Notes under the pieces: model-generated
Database searches by the model: none
Told to the model about the DNA's origin: nothing
What the model saw: the letters and a program-made list of their open reading frames with translations, nothing else
Source of the DNA: Fictibacillus gelatini DSM 15865
Lineage (GTDB): Bacteria > Bacillota > Bacilli > Bacillales > Fictibacillaceae
Assembly (NCBI RefSeq): GCF_000430745.1
Contig: NZ_AUMP01000002.1
Span: forward strand, 310,001-374,000
Length of the DNA: 64,000 bases
Direction: 5' to 3'
Part shown: positions 26,895 to 35,473 of the stretch, piece by piece
Layout: the number at the start of each line of letters is the position of its first letter
Position numbering within the stretch: position 1 is the first letter of the stretch
Made by a program: the position numbers and the translations under genes

Positions 26895-27632
26895 TTATTC
26901 CAACCACTCCGGACGAAGGAGTGCATTTGTTACACAGTGCTTTAACATTCTGTCAACAAGCTTCAACTGATGGCTTTTTATCGGGCTTGGTTCTTTTTTT
27001 ACCGAAACGAGCCAATCGGAAAACGTCCGCTTATCCACATATTCAGTCCCTTCCCAGCCTGATGGCTTATCGATAAATCCATCTTTCGCAACAATTGCCT
27101 TTTTTACTCGAAGTTGTTCTTTAAACGCTGCGATCCATTCATTTGTGCAATAGTGCATTCGCTGAAGAGAAAGATGCGGATTAACGATTTTTAACTTTCG
27201 GTCTTTATCTAGCTTGACCCAAAAGCGTTTCGATTGCTCCTGGAATATGGCATCATTCCCCTCGAGAAAAACAATCATCCAGATCAAACGAGGACCTACT
27301 ACGATTATATCGAGCTGAACTGGAGCATTTTTTACTAGAAATACAGGATTAAAAAATAAAAAATAGTTGTCGGGCAGTTCGGTCGTAAGCCACTTCAACA
27401 GCCTATTATGTGCATATCGGGGATCGACTTTCGAAATTTCCCGAACGGTTGAACTCGCCCAATTTAATTGAAAATGATATAGTTGATTTTTAAATTGCTC
27501 GATTGTTTTTTCATTTTTGTTCTCGAGCTGTTGCAGCCTTTTTTTCTTTAGACGAATAAACTGCCCTTGATAGCGATAAAGATCTAATTCATAGCGAGAT
27601 ACATAATCTTCAAGTTTAACGAGCTGCGCCAT
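26895..27632 (-). CDS. ytlQ: NERD-like domain protein YtlQ
   Basis: 245 aa, soluble. N-terminal helical region (residues 1-60, Lys/Gln-rich), then a nuclease-related (NERD-like) core with PVFLVKNAPVQLDIIVVGP and IWMIVFLEG. The acidic residue and QLDIIVVG strand fit the NERD fold, but a full catalytic set is not obvious, so nuclease activity is only possible. The start ATG lies near a GAAAGGAAAGGG-type site. Follows thpR by 28 bp on the same strand. Confidence 0.75.
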   Translation of the reverse strand: MAQLVKLEDYVSRYELDLYRYQGQFIRLKKKRLQQLENKNEKTIEQFKNQLYHFQLNWASSTVREISKVDPRYAHNRLLKWLTTELPDNYFLFFNPVFLVKNAPVQLDIIVVGPRLIWMIVFLEGNDAIFQEQSKRFWVKLDKDRKLKIVNPHLSLQRMHYCTNEWIAAFKEQLRVKKAIVAKDGFIDKPSGWEGTEYVDKRTFSDWLVSVKKEPSPIKSHQLKLVDRMLKHCVTNALLRPEWLE

Positions 27633-27660
27633 CTATAAAACCCTTTCCTTTCTTGAACTT

Positions 27661-28227
27661 TTAATTTCCTTTGAAGCAAATTTTTTCGAGGATTTCATAT
27701 TTCGGCGTTCGGTTAAGGTGAGTTTCATATAAAACGATATGTCGGACTTCAAAGCTTAACCCTTTAAGGGGGAGCAGCTGATTTTCAATCCATTTCACAT
27801 CAAACGTTGCCTTTTCGCTATTCCACCGCTTAGCAAAGGTAATATGCGGCCTGTACGCTCTTTCCTCAAGCACAAATCCGGATTGCTTACAAGCCTGGCG
27901 GACTCTTTCCTGTAATGAGTATAAATAAGGTTCATGTTCCACGCTTCCCCAAAAAATCCTCGGTGCCCTTTCTCTTCCAAACGTTCCGATTCCTGAAAGT
28001 TGGAGAGAAAATGGTTCCTGATCAATAACCGCCCTGCGCAAGTTTTGGCAAAGAGAATGAATACGGTCCGGTTCTGTCTTTCCTAAAAAAGATAGCGTAA
28101 TATGTAAATCGCTTGAATGAACCCATTGTTTAAATGGCAACTCCCTTTTTGCTTTTTCTAATTGCAATGATATTTTTTCTTTTATTAGTAATGGAAGTTC
28201 AATTGCTACAAATATATGCCGATTCAC
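27661..28227 (-). CDS. thpR: RNA 2',3'-cyclic phosphodiesterase (2H family)
   Basis: 188 aa, 2H phosphoesterase. The two catalytic motifs are HITLSFLG (N-terminal half) and HITFAKRW (C-terminal half). It opens 2',3'-cyclic phosphates at RNA ends (B. subtilis YtlP). GTG 28227 is chosen, 6 bp after AGAGGG, giving MNRHIFVAIELP; the ATG 21 bp earlier has no site of its own. Confidence 0.9.
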   Translation of the reverse strand: MNRHIFVAIELPLLIKEKISLQLEKAKRELPFKQWVHSSDLHITLSFLGKTEPDRIHSLCQNLRRAVIDQEPFSLQLSGIGTFGRERAPRIFWGSVEHEPYLYSLQERVRQACKQSGFVLEERAYRPHITFAKRWNSEKATFDVKWIENQLLPLKGLSFEVRHIVLYETHLNRTPKYEILEKICFKGN

Positions 28228-28385
28228 TGTAATCCCTCTTTCCCTCATTTAAATTTTAGCAAAAAAAAAGCGGCGAAAACACACTTGATTAAAACGACAT
28301 TCTTTTCAATAACGTTTCCTATTTGATATACTTTATGAGCGTGAAAAAAAAATCAAACATTTAGGTTAATCATATAGGTGAAACG

Positions 28386-29348
28386 ATGAATAAAAAACTT
28401 TTAACAAAAGACCAGTTCTCTCCTTATCTCTCTTTCTCACGGGAAGAATGGGCAAGTTTGCGCGATGTAACGCCGATGCCATTAACTGAAGAGGAGATCA
28501 AAAAACTTCAAGGATTAAATGAACAAGTCTCGGTAGAAGAGGTTAAAAATATTTATTTGCCGCTGTCAAGGCTCTTAAATCTTTATACAACAGCCTCGCA
28601 GCGGCTTCATCAAGTATCTAATACGTTTCTTTCGCGGAAAACGGAAAAAGTGCCATATATTATTGGGATTGCCGGCAGTGTTGCGGCAGGAAAAAGCACA
28701 ACGTCAAGAATCATCCAGGCTCTCCTTTCCCGCTGGCCGGATCATCCAAAAGTTGAACTTGTAACGACAGATGGGTTTCTTTATCCGAACCGGATTTTAG
28801 AGGAAAGAGGCATTTTAAACCGTAAAGGGTTTCCCGAAAGTTATGATATTCGCCGTCTTGTAAAATTTCTATCCGATGTAAAATCGGGATGTTCCCATTT
28901 AGAAGTTCCTATTTATTCCCATTTGGCGTACGATATTTTACAAGATGAAATGCAAGTCATCAATCAACCCGATATTTTAATTGTCGAAGGAATCAATGTC
29001 CTCCAAGTATCCAAAGGGGGGGAATCTGCTTCTATTCCGCAAGTCTTCGTTTCGGATTTCTTTGATTTTTCGATTTATGTTGATGCAAAAGAAGAGGATT
29101 TAGAGCACTGGTATACGGAGCGTTTCAAACTTTTAAGAGAAACAGCCTTTCAAAATCCAGCTTCTTATTTTCACCGCTATGCCCAATTATCAAATGAAGA
29201 AGCATTAAAAGTAGCCCGGCAAATTTGGAAAGACATCAATGAAGTAAACTTGCAAAAAAATATTTTGCCTACGAAATTCCGCGCGCAACTGATTTTAGAA
29301 AAAGGATTTGACCATTCCGTAACCGGCGTAAAGTTAAGAAAAATGTAA
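28386..29348 (+). CDS. coaA: Type I pantothenate kinase
   Basis: 320 aa; first step of CoA synthesis. P-loop [12 protein letters not shown] near residues 94-105, [14 protein letters not shown] (Asp for catalysis) and [10 protein letters not shown] are canonical for CoaA. Next to the CoA-using acs genes only in a loose sense; in B. subtilis coaA is elsewhere, so this is a position difference. The ribosome site (AGGTGAAACG) is modest. A strong terminator follows. Confidence 0.95.
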   Translation: MNKKLLTKDQFSPYLSFSREEWASLRDVTPMPLTEEEIKKLQGLNEQVSVEEVKNIYLPLSRLLNLYTTASQRLHQVSNTFLSRKTEKVPYIIGIAGSVAAGKSTTSRIIQALLSRWPDHPKVELVTTDGFLYPNRILEERGILNRKGFPESYDIRRLVKFLSDVKSGCSHLEVPIYSHLAYDILQDEMQVINQPDILIVEGINVLQVSKGGESASIPQVFVSDFFDFSIYVDAKEEDLEHWYTERFKLLRETAFQNPASYFHRYAQLSNEEALKVARQIWKDINEVNLQKNILPTKFRAQLILEKGFDHSVTGVKLRKM

Positions 29349-29351
29349 AAC

Positions 29352-29386
29352 GAGAAAACAGCCAACTGGAAAGTGGCTGTTTTCTC
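29352..29386. terminator. Terminator after coaA, bidirectional with pepV
   Basis: A perfect 13-bp stem GAGAAAACAGCCA / TGGCTGTTTTCTC (29352-29364 with 29374-29386), between convergent genes. Confidence 0.85.
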
Positions 29387-29392
29387 CCCCCT

Positions 29393-30796
29393 TTATTTAG
29401 CAAGCTCATAAATGGCCTGGGCATAAATCGCTGCAGCCTTGATTAAATCTTCCACATACATATATTCATCTTTCTGGTGGGCGACATCTTCCCGCCCTGG
29501 AAATAATGCGCCAAACGCCACTCCCGCATCAAGTGACCGTGCATATGTACCACCACCGATGGCGATAGGCTTGCCATCCTCACCTGTTTGTTCTTCATAA
29601 ACCCGTTTCAACGTTTGTACAAGAACATGATCCTCACTTACATAATGTGGATTGCTGTTACTCAAGATCTCACAGCTCCATCCTTTTTCTTTCGCCGCCT
29701 TGTCCAATTGGCTAATCAAGACATCACTGCGATGCTTGACAGGATAGCGAATATTAATCGAAACCTGCCCGCCATCTCCCCGCGTATACGAAAATACACC
29801 CGGATTGACAGTCAACTTGCCGCTTACCTCATCCTCAGCTGCTACATTTAACTTTTTTCCGTAATGGTCATCTAAAAAGGAATCTGTTATAAATTTCAAA
29901 TAGGCTGTTCCCGTTTGATCAAGCGTAATATTAGATAAAAATTTTGCTAGCATAACACCTGCATTGACACCACATTCCGGAGTGCTACCGTGGGCGGAAG
30001 TTCCTTCAAGGTGAAGGACGAGGTTTCCGTTCTCACGAAAGGCGGTTCCTTTTACGTTTTCTTGAGTAAGAAATTCTTGATACTTTTCTTCGATTCCTGA
30101 AATGTCGGAAAGTACGGCTTTCGCTAAATCCGGTACCATGTTTAAGCGGCGGCCGGATAAAAATGATAATAATGCAGGTGTTTCCGATTGAATTTCTTTA
30201 GTGGCTTTTAATGTAATTTGAGCATTGCATATTCCTTTTTCCGCATGAATAATTGGGAAATCGGCATCAGGGGCAAAACCCATAGACGGCATTTCTTCAT
30301 GTTTAAAATAATGATCAACACAGCGCCATTTACTTTCTTCATCGCCGCCAATAATCATGCGAACCCGCTTGGATAATGGAAGATTAAGCTCTTGAATAAT
30401 TTTCATTCCATAGAAGGCGGCCATTGTTGGACCTTTATCATCACTTGCTCCCCGTGCGATGATCTTCCCGTCTTTTATTACTCCCTTATAAGGGTCAACA
30501 GACCAGCCATCCCCTTCTGGAACGACATCAAGGTGACAAAGGATGCCTATTAAGTCTTCACCTTGTCCGATTTCTAAATGTGCGGCATACCCATCTACAT
30601 TTTTGGAACCCATTCCCGCTCGTTCACCGAGGGATAAAAGATAATCCATCGCTTTTTTAATATCTGGTCCAAACGGTGCTCCTTCACTTGCATTTTCCTC
30701 ATCCAGCACACTTTTAATTTGAAGAAGCCCCTGCAAATCTTTTAATAATTGTCCTTTTCGTTGCTCGACTTCATCGCGCCAGTTGATTTTCCCCAT
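29393..30796 (-). CDS. pepV: M20-family dipeptidase PepV
   Basis: 467 aa, cytoplasmic zinc dipeptidase (B. subtilis YtjP-like). Metal site motifs: GILCHLDVVPEGDGW (His/Asp), GASDDKGPTMAA (bridging Asp), GGDEESKWRCVDHY (catalytic Glu-Glu), MGFAPDADFP (Asp) and a late His in GREDVAHQKDEY. GGAAGAGATC precedes the ATG. Confidence 0.95.
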   Translation of the reverse strand: MGKINWRDEVEQRKGQLLKDLQGLLQIKSVLDEENASEGAPFGPDIKKAMDYLLSLGERAGMGSKNVDGYAAHLEIGQGEDLIGILCHLDVVPEGDGWSVDPYKGVIKDGKIIARGASDDKGPTMAAFYGMKIIQELNLPLSKRVRMIIGGDEESKWRCVDHYFKHEEMPSMGFAPDADFPIIHAEKGICNAQITLKATKEIQSETPALLSFLSGRRLNMVPDLAKAVLSDISGIEEKYQEFLTQENVKGTAFRENGNLVLHLEGTSAHGSTPECGVNAGVMLAKFLSNITLDQTGTAYLKFITDSFLDDHYGKKLNVAAEDEVSGKLTVNPGVFSYTRGDGGQVSINIRYPVKHRSDVLISQLDKAAKEKGWSCEILSNSNPHYVSEDHVLVQTLKRVYEEQTGEDGKPIAIGGGTYARSLDAGVAFGALFPGREDVAHQKDEYMYVEDLIKAAAIYAQAIYELAK

Positions 30797-30905
30797 TGAT
30801 CTCTTCCTTTCTTTACAGTGTTGTAACGAAAATCATCAATTTCTAGTTTATTTTACCTCATTTCAAATGTTTTTGTGAAAATTTGTAGAAATTTGCCGAT
30901 AATAT

Positions 30906-30934
30906 TTGCGAATACTTTAATTATGTTGTATAAT
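30906..30934 (+). promoter_or_regulatory. Strong sigma-A promoter of the 30.9-31.1 kb unit
   Basis: -35 TTGCGA (30906-30911), exactly 17 bp, and -10 TATAAT (30929-30934). Confidence 0.8.
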
Positions 30935-30940
30935 ATCGCG

Positions 30941-31139
30941 TAAATAGGAGGTGTGGTCTATGGGATGAACAGATGCTCCATAATCGGGGATGTCGTTTTA
31001 GCTGCCAAGCCACAATCACCAGAGATGCAATTTACGAAAATAACGTGTTCAAAAATGGTCAATACTAGCTCTAATTTGTTTTGAACATTGATGTGGGCTA
31101 TAGCAGCGAAGAACCGACAGAGGGTTTCTTCGCTTTTTT
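30941..31139 (+). ncRNA. Candidate structured small RNA (or short leader-peptide unit)
   Basis: A self-contained transcript of about 200 nt runs from the strong promoter to an intrinsic terminator, with no known gene in it. Visible structure: an internal 10-bp hairpin (GTGTTCAAAA at 31045-31054 with TTTTGAACAT at 31079-31088), and a long-range pairing of GCTGC...CCACA (31000-31013) with TGTGG...GCAGC (about 31091-31108). TGTGG beside the AGGAGG at 30946 can alternatively pair with the same CCACA. A weak 39-codon frame (ATG 30965 to TGA near 31084) has its ribosome site 13 bp away. I do not recognise an Rfam family. Confidence 0.5.
31108..31139 (+). terminator. Terminator of the candidate small RNA
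   Basis: AGCGAAGAACC / GGTTTCTTCGCT with one bulge, then TTTTTT. The left arm overlaps the GCAGC used in the long-range helix. Confidence 0.8.
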
Positions 31140-31187
31140 AATACTTTTAAAAAATATAATGAAATTGCAAGAAAAATTAAACAGTTT

Positions 31188-31232
31188 TTTCATACTTATT
31201 TAACAATAGAGCGTCTATACTGTAGTATGAAA
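31188..31232 (+). promoter_or_regulatory. ytzE promoter with a flanking inverted-repeat operator
   Basis: TTTCATACT (31188-31196) and AGTATGAAA (31224-31232) are perfect inverted 9-mers, 27 bp apart, on either side of -10 TATACT (31216-31221). Probably an operator; autoregulation by YtzE is inferred. Confidence 0.6.
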
Positions 31233-31258
31233 CCATTAAAAACGTAGGGAGTGGTTTT

Positions 31259-31477
31259 TTGAGTCCTTCAACTGACCGAATGTTAACCCGTGTTAAAGCC
31301 ATGTATCTTTTTATCCGGAAGAAAGGAACTGTTACAACACGAGAACTAGTTGAAGAATTTGGAATCACGCAACGAACCATCCAACGCGATTTAAATGTAT
31401 TAGCATACAATAATTTAGTGAAAAGTCCTAGTCGGGGCATCTGGCAACCGACTTCAAAAAAAGTTAAAGTATCATAA
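31259..31477 (+). CDS. ytzE: Small DeoR-type HTH regulator YtzE
   Basis: 72 aa: only a winged-helix DeoR-type DNA-binding domain (MLTRVKAMYLFIRKKGTVTTRELVEEF then ITQRTIQRDLNVLAYNNLV), with no sugar-phosphate sensing domain. TTG 31259 is the start, after GGGAGTGG, and gives the same length and N-terminus as B. subtilis YtzE. The gene follows the candidate small RNA and has its own promoter region. Confidence 0.9.
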   Translation: MSPSTDRMLTRVKAMYLFIRKKGTVTTRELVEEFGITQRTIQRDLNVLAYNNLVKSPSRGIWQPTSKKVKVS

Positions 31478-31499
31478 ACCGCTAAAGCGTTTTTCTACT

Positions 31500-31540
31500 A
31501 AGGAAAGCTCCCTATGCTTTACACAGGGAGCTTTCCTTAT
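31500..31540. terminator. Bidirectional terminator after ytzE
   Basis: A perfect 14-bp stem AAGGAAAGCTCCCT / AGGGAGCTTTCCTT (31500-31513 with 31525-31538) between convergent genes; the U-tracts are short. Confidence 0.7.
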
Positions 31541-32190
31541 CTTGTCTTTAGCGGAATATCATTGATCTCTTCTACTAACTGATCCTTCATAACCGGTGAA
31601 ACGATCCATTTTTCATTGAGCCAATCCACTTTTCCTTCCAGTGGCATATATTTGGTTCCTTCTCCCAACAATTTCGACCAGAACCCTTCGGAAAGCTCAA
31701 ATCCGACCGCTTTCATCGATCTTGTTTCAAACAGGATATCTTTAATTTTCCCAATCTTTTCGCCATCGGCCATCTCAATTTCCCAATTTTTCAATTGTCC
31801 GGCAGGGAAACAATTTTCCGTTTCTTCGGTTTGCCGTTCATTCCCTTTATATAAAATAACATTATCAATCGAAACGATTTCATCCACTGGTATATAGAAC
31901 GTCTCTTTTACATATTCCTGACCGGCAATCGGCGGCATCCTTCCTGGAATTCCAGCATTTGCTGCACCTAATCCATTCGTCGCTGCGATCACGTTTTCAA
32001 CCAATCGGTTATCCGGTTCATTTAAGGCTTCTTTTTTTCTCTCTTCAATCAGGGCTTTCTCTGTAAAGGCCAGACAACATAAGGAATAGTCATTTTTGTT
32101 AAGTAAAATACTGCTTAACTCAATATTTGTCTTACCGGTATGTTGATGTACAACTTTCATATTTAACAGATCTTTCCCTTTGATCAACAT
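31537..32190 (-). CDS. PRC-barrel domain protein
   Basis: 217 aa, soluble. The first half starts MLIKGKDLLNMKVVHQHTGK, and the second (about residues 130-210) has the PRC-barrel pattern LKNWEIEMADGEKIGKIKD followed by AVGFELSEG and KYMPLE, so two barrel-like repeats are likely. Members of the family bind proteins or RNA or serve as photosystem/sporulation accessory parts; the role here is unknown. AAAGGAGGAAAGG precedes the ATG. The neighbour ytzG on the same strand is 90 bp upstream. Confidence 0.8.
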   Translation of the reverse strand: MLIKGKDLLNMKVVHQHTGKTNIELSSILLNKNDYSLCCLAFTEKALIEERKKEALNEPDNRLVENVIAATNGLGAANAGIPGRMPPIAGQEYVKETFYIPVDEIVSIDNVILYKGNERQTEETENCFPAGQLKNWEIEMADGEKIGKIKDILFETRSMKAVGFELSEGFWSKLLGEGTKYMPLEGKVDWLNEKWIVSPVMKDQLVEEINDIPLKTR

Positions 32191-32280
32191 GAACCTTTCC
32201 TCCTTTAAGCTAATCAGAAGCCCTTACATTCCCATCGCTTCTCTTAAAGAAGATATACCCCGAAAAAGATTTTTACAAAC

Positions 32281-32991
32281 TTACTTTTCTTTTAACGCTT
32301 CCACTTCATCCTCTGTCAACTCGCGGTATTCCCCTAATTCAAGTGACTCATCAAGGGACAAATTCCCCATTTTTATTCGTTTTAAATATCGCACTTTCTT
32401 TCCGACGGCCGCAAACATTCGCTTTACTTGATGGAATTTCCCCTCAGTTATGACAAGTTCAATCTCCGATGTCCCCCCCGAACGCAAGATCGTTAAATCT
32501 CCCGGCTTTGTTTTGTAGCCGTCGTCCAATAGAACCCCTTCTTTAAAAGCGGACACATCATTTTCATCGACACGTCCTTCAATGATCGCGTAGTACGTTT
32601 TTGGCACATGTTTTTTCGGTGATAAAAGAGCGTGGGATAGTTGCCCATCGTTTGTTAATAACAATAGCCCTTCCGTATCTTTATCTAACCGGCCAACAGG
32701 AAATGGGGCAAAATGTCTATCCTCTTCTGAAAGCAAATCAATAACGGTCTCTTGTTGCACGTCTTCCGTTGCAGAGATCACGCCCTGTGGCTTGTTCATC
32801 ATTAAATAAATAAACTCTTTGTAAACAACTTTTTCTCCAAGTAAAAAAATCGTTTGCTCAACGGGGTTGACTTGTGTCTTTCCATCTTTTATGACAGTCC
32901 CCTCAACCTGTACGGCCCCTGACTTTAAAAGCTGCTTGACTTCTTTTCTACTGCCGAAGCCCATATTCGATAAAAGTTTATCAAGACGCAC
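32281..32991 (-). CDS. ytzG: 16S rRNA pseudouridine synthase (RsuA family) YtzG
   Basis: 236 aa. N-terminal S4 RNA-binding domain (MRLDKLLSNMGFGSRKEVKQLL), then the synthase domain with the catalytic Asp in VGRLDKDTEGLLLLTNDG and the VIEGRVDE and GKFHQVKRMFAAVGKKVRYLKR blocks. RsuA-type enzymes modify 16S rRNA, typically position 516. Ribosome site GAGGTGAGATGA overlaps the region before the ATG. Confidence 0.93.
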   Translation of the reverse strand: MRLDKLLSNMGFGSRKEVKQLLKSGAVQVEGTVIKDGKTQVNPVEQTIFLLGEKVVYKEFIYLMMNKPQGVISATEDVQQETVIDLLSEEDRHFAPFPVGRLDKDTEGLLLLTNDGQLSHALLSPKKHVPKTYYAIIEGRVDENDVSAFKEGVLLDDGYKTKPGDLTILRSGGTSEIELVITEGKFHQVKRMFAAVGKKVRYLKRIKMGNLSLDESLELGEYRELTEDEVEALKEK

Positions 32992-33100
32992 TCATCTCAC
33001 CTCATACATAAGTCATGATTATTTTTTCCTATAAATTTGTAAAATTATGTTTTATACTGGATGAAACGTGGTATTTTACTCTTATAAGGGGGAAAGAACT

Positions 33101-33526
33101 ATGAAACGCAAAATCGGGTTGCTTGCAACGGCAAGAAAAAAAGCGGACGAGCCTGCAGCCGCTATCGATTTATACATAAGTCCTTTGTTTCAAAAGTCGG
33201 TTCGATATGCCGTGCAAAACTATGATGATTTCTATTTATTTAGCGCAAAAGAAGGGCTCTTACAGAAAAACCAGTTTATTTATCCTTATAATGTTTCGAT
33301 TAAAAATTTCAGCTTAAAAGAAAAACAAGAATGGGCAAAAAAGGTCATTTCCAAACTCCGTGAATTCGAGAGACCGGATCTTTGTATCATCTACCTTCAT
33401 GGCGGCTGGGTGTACCGTGAATTCCTGCAGCCCGAACTCGAAAAGAACGGGTATGCCTATGAAGTTCCGTTAGAAGGATTAGGCATAGGAAAACAGCTTA
33501 ATTGGTATGACTTACATATTAAGTAA
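33101..33526 (+). CDS. DUF6884-like protein
   Basis: 141 aa, cytoplasmic. It starts KIGLLATARKK, and has the pattern LFSAKEGLLQKN, PYNVSIKNFSLKEKQEWAKKV and IYLHGGWVYREFL...VPLEGLGIGKQLNWY that I associate with DUF6884. Function is not known to me. ATG 33101 follows TAAGGGGGAAAG; the 11-codon extension lacks a site. Monocistronic; a weak hairpin (ATTGG/CCAAT plus T5, near 33586-33609) could end it. Confidence 0.75.
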   Translation: MKRKIGLLATARKKADEPAAAIDLYISPLFQKSVRYAVQNYDDFYLFSAKEGLLQKNQFIYPYNVSIKNFSLKEKQEWAKKVISKLREFERPDLCIIYLHGGWVYREFLQPELEKNGYAYEVPLEGLGIGKQLNWYDLHIK

Positions 33527-33616
33527 GAAAGACCATAGCACTTGTTTCTCTTACGAGGTGAGAAGTGAGAGGTTGGATTAGACTAAATTGGTGAAATGCC
33601 AATTTTTCACTTTTTA

Positions 33617-33648
33617 AGAAAGCAGGTCGATGCTCCGACCTGCTTTCT
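33617..33648 (-). terminator. Hairpin at the end of murJ
   Basis: A perfect 13-bp stem AGAAAGCAGGTCG / CGACCTGCTTTCT overlapping the murJ stop; the leftward U-tract is weak (CTTAAAAAG). Confidence 0.6.
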
Positions 33649-35278
33649 ACCCTCGCTGTTGTTTTCTTTTTTTCAAAAATGCCAACCGATCGCCAAATAT
33701 AATTCCGAGCAAGCCTGATCGGTAGCTTAAGAAAAAATAGACGAGAGCACCAAGCCCAGCTCCTACAATTAAAGTGAAGATGGAGCTCCATTTTGTATAT
33801 TCCCCGCCAAACATCGCAAGAAGCGGTATTTTCACGAGCCACACGATGAACGCCATAATAAACGAAAAGAGCAGGATGAGCACTGTTCTCCGATACACCC
33901 ATTTATACGAAAAGTTCCCATACTTTTTAATGACGATTAAATTCAGGCCGACTGATACGATATAACCGCCATTTGTCGCCATTAATGAACCGATTCCTTC
34001 AAACCAATGAATGAACGGTTCATTAAATACCATTTTAAATAAAACACCGAGCAGCATGCTTAATAATGCAAATTTTTGTTTATTCAAGCCCTGTAAAATT
34101 GCCGCTGTAATTGTAAACAATGCAAAAAGGATCGCTGTCGGCGAGTACCATTGAAGCAGCTGCCCACCAAAATGGTTCATATCTTTAATCGAAAATAATG
34201 TGCCGTATGCAGGATAAGCAAGGACAGACAAGCCAATTGCAGCCGGTACGGTTAAAAATAAGACGATTTGAAAGGTTTGCGAAATGTTTTTATTTAAAGC
34301 CTTATAGTCATCCTTTACATACGCCTGTGTAATAATAGGAATCAGTGTAAGAGCAAACGCAGTTGCCAATGATACAGGAATCATCACCAGTTGATGAGCG
34401 GTCTGCGTCACAATGGCGACAACATTCTCTGCCGCGCTTTGCTTATATCCGTCTTGTTCAAGCGCCCTCACTACTGTAAATTGATCGACCATTTTATAAA
34501 GCGGAATTGCAATGCCGACCGCAACGAATGGAATGGCATAAGTAATCGTTTCTTTATACATTTGCGCAAGTGAAATGTTAGAATTTACTTTATTCTCTTT
34601 ATAAAGTTTTTGCAAATGCGGACTTCGTTTTTTCCAATACCAGAGAAGCACAATTAATCCGCCAACCGCTCCAATCGTTGCGGCAAATGTAGCAAGCCCT
34701 ACAGCCGTCGTAATTTCACCATGAAACACTTTAATGACGACGAAGCTTCCAACAATGATAAAGACAATCCGAATGATCTGTTCAATAACTTGTGATACCG
34801 CTGTCGGACCCATCGACTGAAACCCCTGGAAATACCCGCGGATTAAGCTCATCGATGGAACGATGATCAATGCCGTGCTGACCATCCGAATGACAAACGT
34901 AATATCTTCCTGACTGTTCCCCTGCGTTCCGCTTCCGCCGACAATCCGCGAAGAAAGGAATGGAGCAATTGTAAATAGAACGATAAAGGCTAAAAAGCCC
35001 GTTAAGGTCATTAACAATAACCCGGTTTTTAAAAGCCTTCTCCCTGTATTGTAATCGCCCAGCGCATTGTACTTGGAAACAAATTTTGAAACCGCTAGCG
35101 GGACGCCCATTGTCGCAATACTTAGCAAAATCGTATAAGGATTGTACGCATACGTATATAGTGCTACACCTTTCAATTTGACTAAATACGTAAACGGAAC
35201 GATATAGATCATCCCAATGAATTTTGAAAAGAAAGTTGCAATCGTTAATATAAATGTTCCTCTTAATAATCGAGACAT
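33647..35278 (-). CDS. murJ: Lipid II flippase of the MOP family (MurJ/YtgP)
   Basis: 543 aa with about 14 transmembrane helices of the MurJ/SpoVB/Wzx type (N-terminal RGTFILTIATFFSKFIGMIYIVPF). B. subtilis YtgP, of almost the same length, is the MurJ lipid II flippase; this is its orthologue by sequence and locus. ATG 35278 follows AGGAGAGG; the in-frame extension of 8 codons has no site. No other peptidoglycan gene adjoins it. Confidence 0.93.
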   Translation of the reverse strand: MSRLLRGTFILTIATFFSKFIGMIYIVPFTYLVKLKGVALYTYAYNPYTILLSIATMGVPLAVSKFVSKYNALGDYNTGRRLLKTGLLLMTLTGFLAFIVLFTIAPFLSSRIVGGSGTQGNSQEDITFVIRMVSTALIIVPSMSLIRGYFQGFQSMGPTAVSQVIEQIIRIVFIIVGSFVVIKVFHGEITTAVGLATFAATIGAVGGLIVLLWYWKKRSPHLQKLYKENKVNSNISLAQMYKETITYAIPFVAVGIAIPLYKMVDQFTVVRALEQDGYKQSAAENVVAIVTQTAHQLVMIPVSLATAFALTLIPIITQAYVKDDYKALNKNISQTFQIVLFLTVPAAIGLSVLAYPAYGTLFSIKDMNHFGGQLLQWYSPTAILFALFTITAAILQGLNKQKFALLSMLLGVLFKMVFNEPFIHWFEGIGSLMATNGGYIVSVGLNLIVIKKYGNFSYKWVYRRTVLILLFSFIMAFIVWLVKIPLLAMFGGEYTKWSSIFTLIVGAGLGALVYFFLSYRSGLLGIIFGDRLAFLKKRKQQRG

Positions 35279-35473
35279 TGATTCCTCTCCTACAACTACC
35301 AAACTGCTTGAAGTCTTCTTTAAGGCAATACTAGTATTGTATCACATCTTCCCGCATTCGAGAAAAATGTCGATAATTCTTACAAAAAAATTAGTTGGAA
35401 GCGGTAGATGTCGATTTCTTTTTTTGGCGAAACTATGATATCGTTTGTCTATATATACATAGGTGGGATTGTA

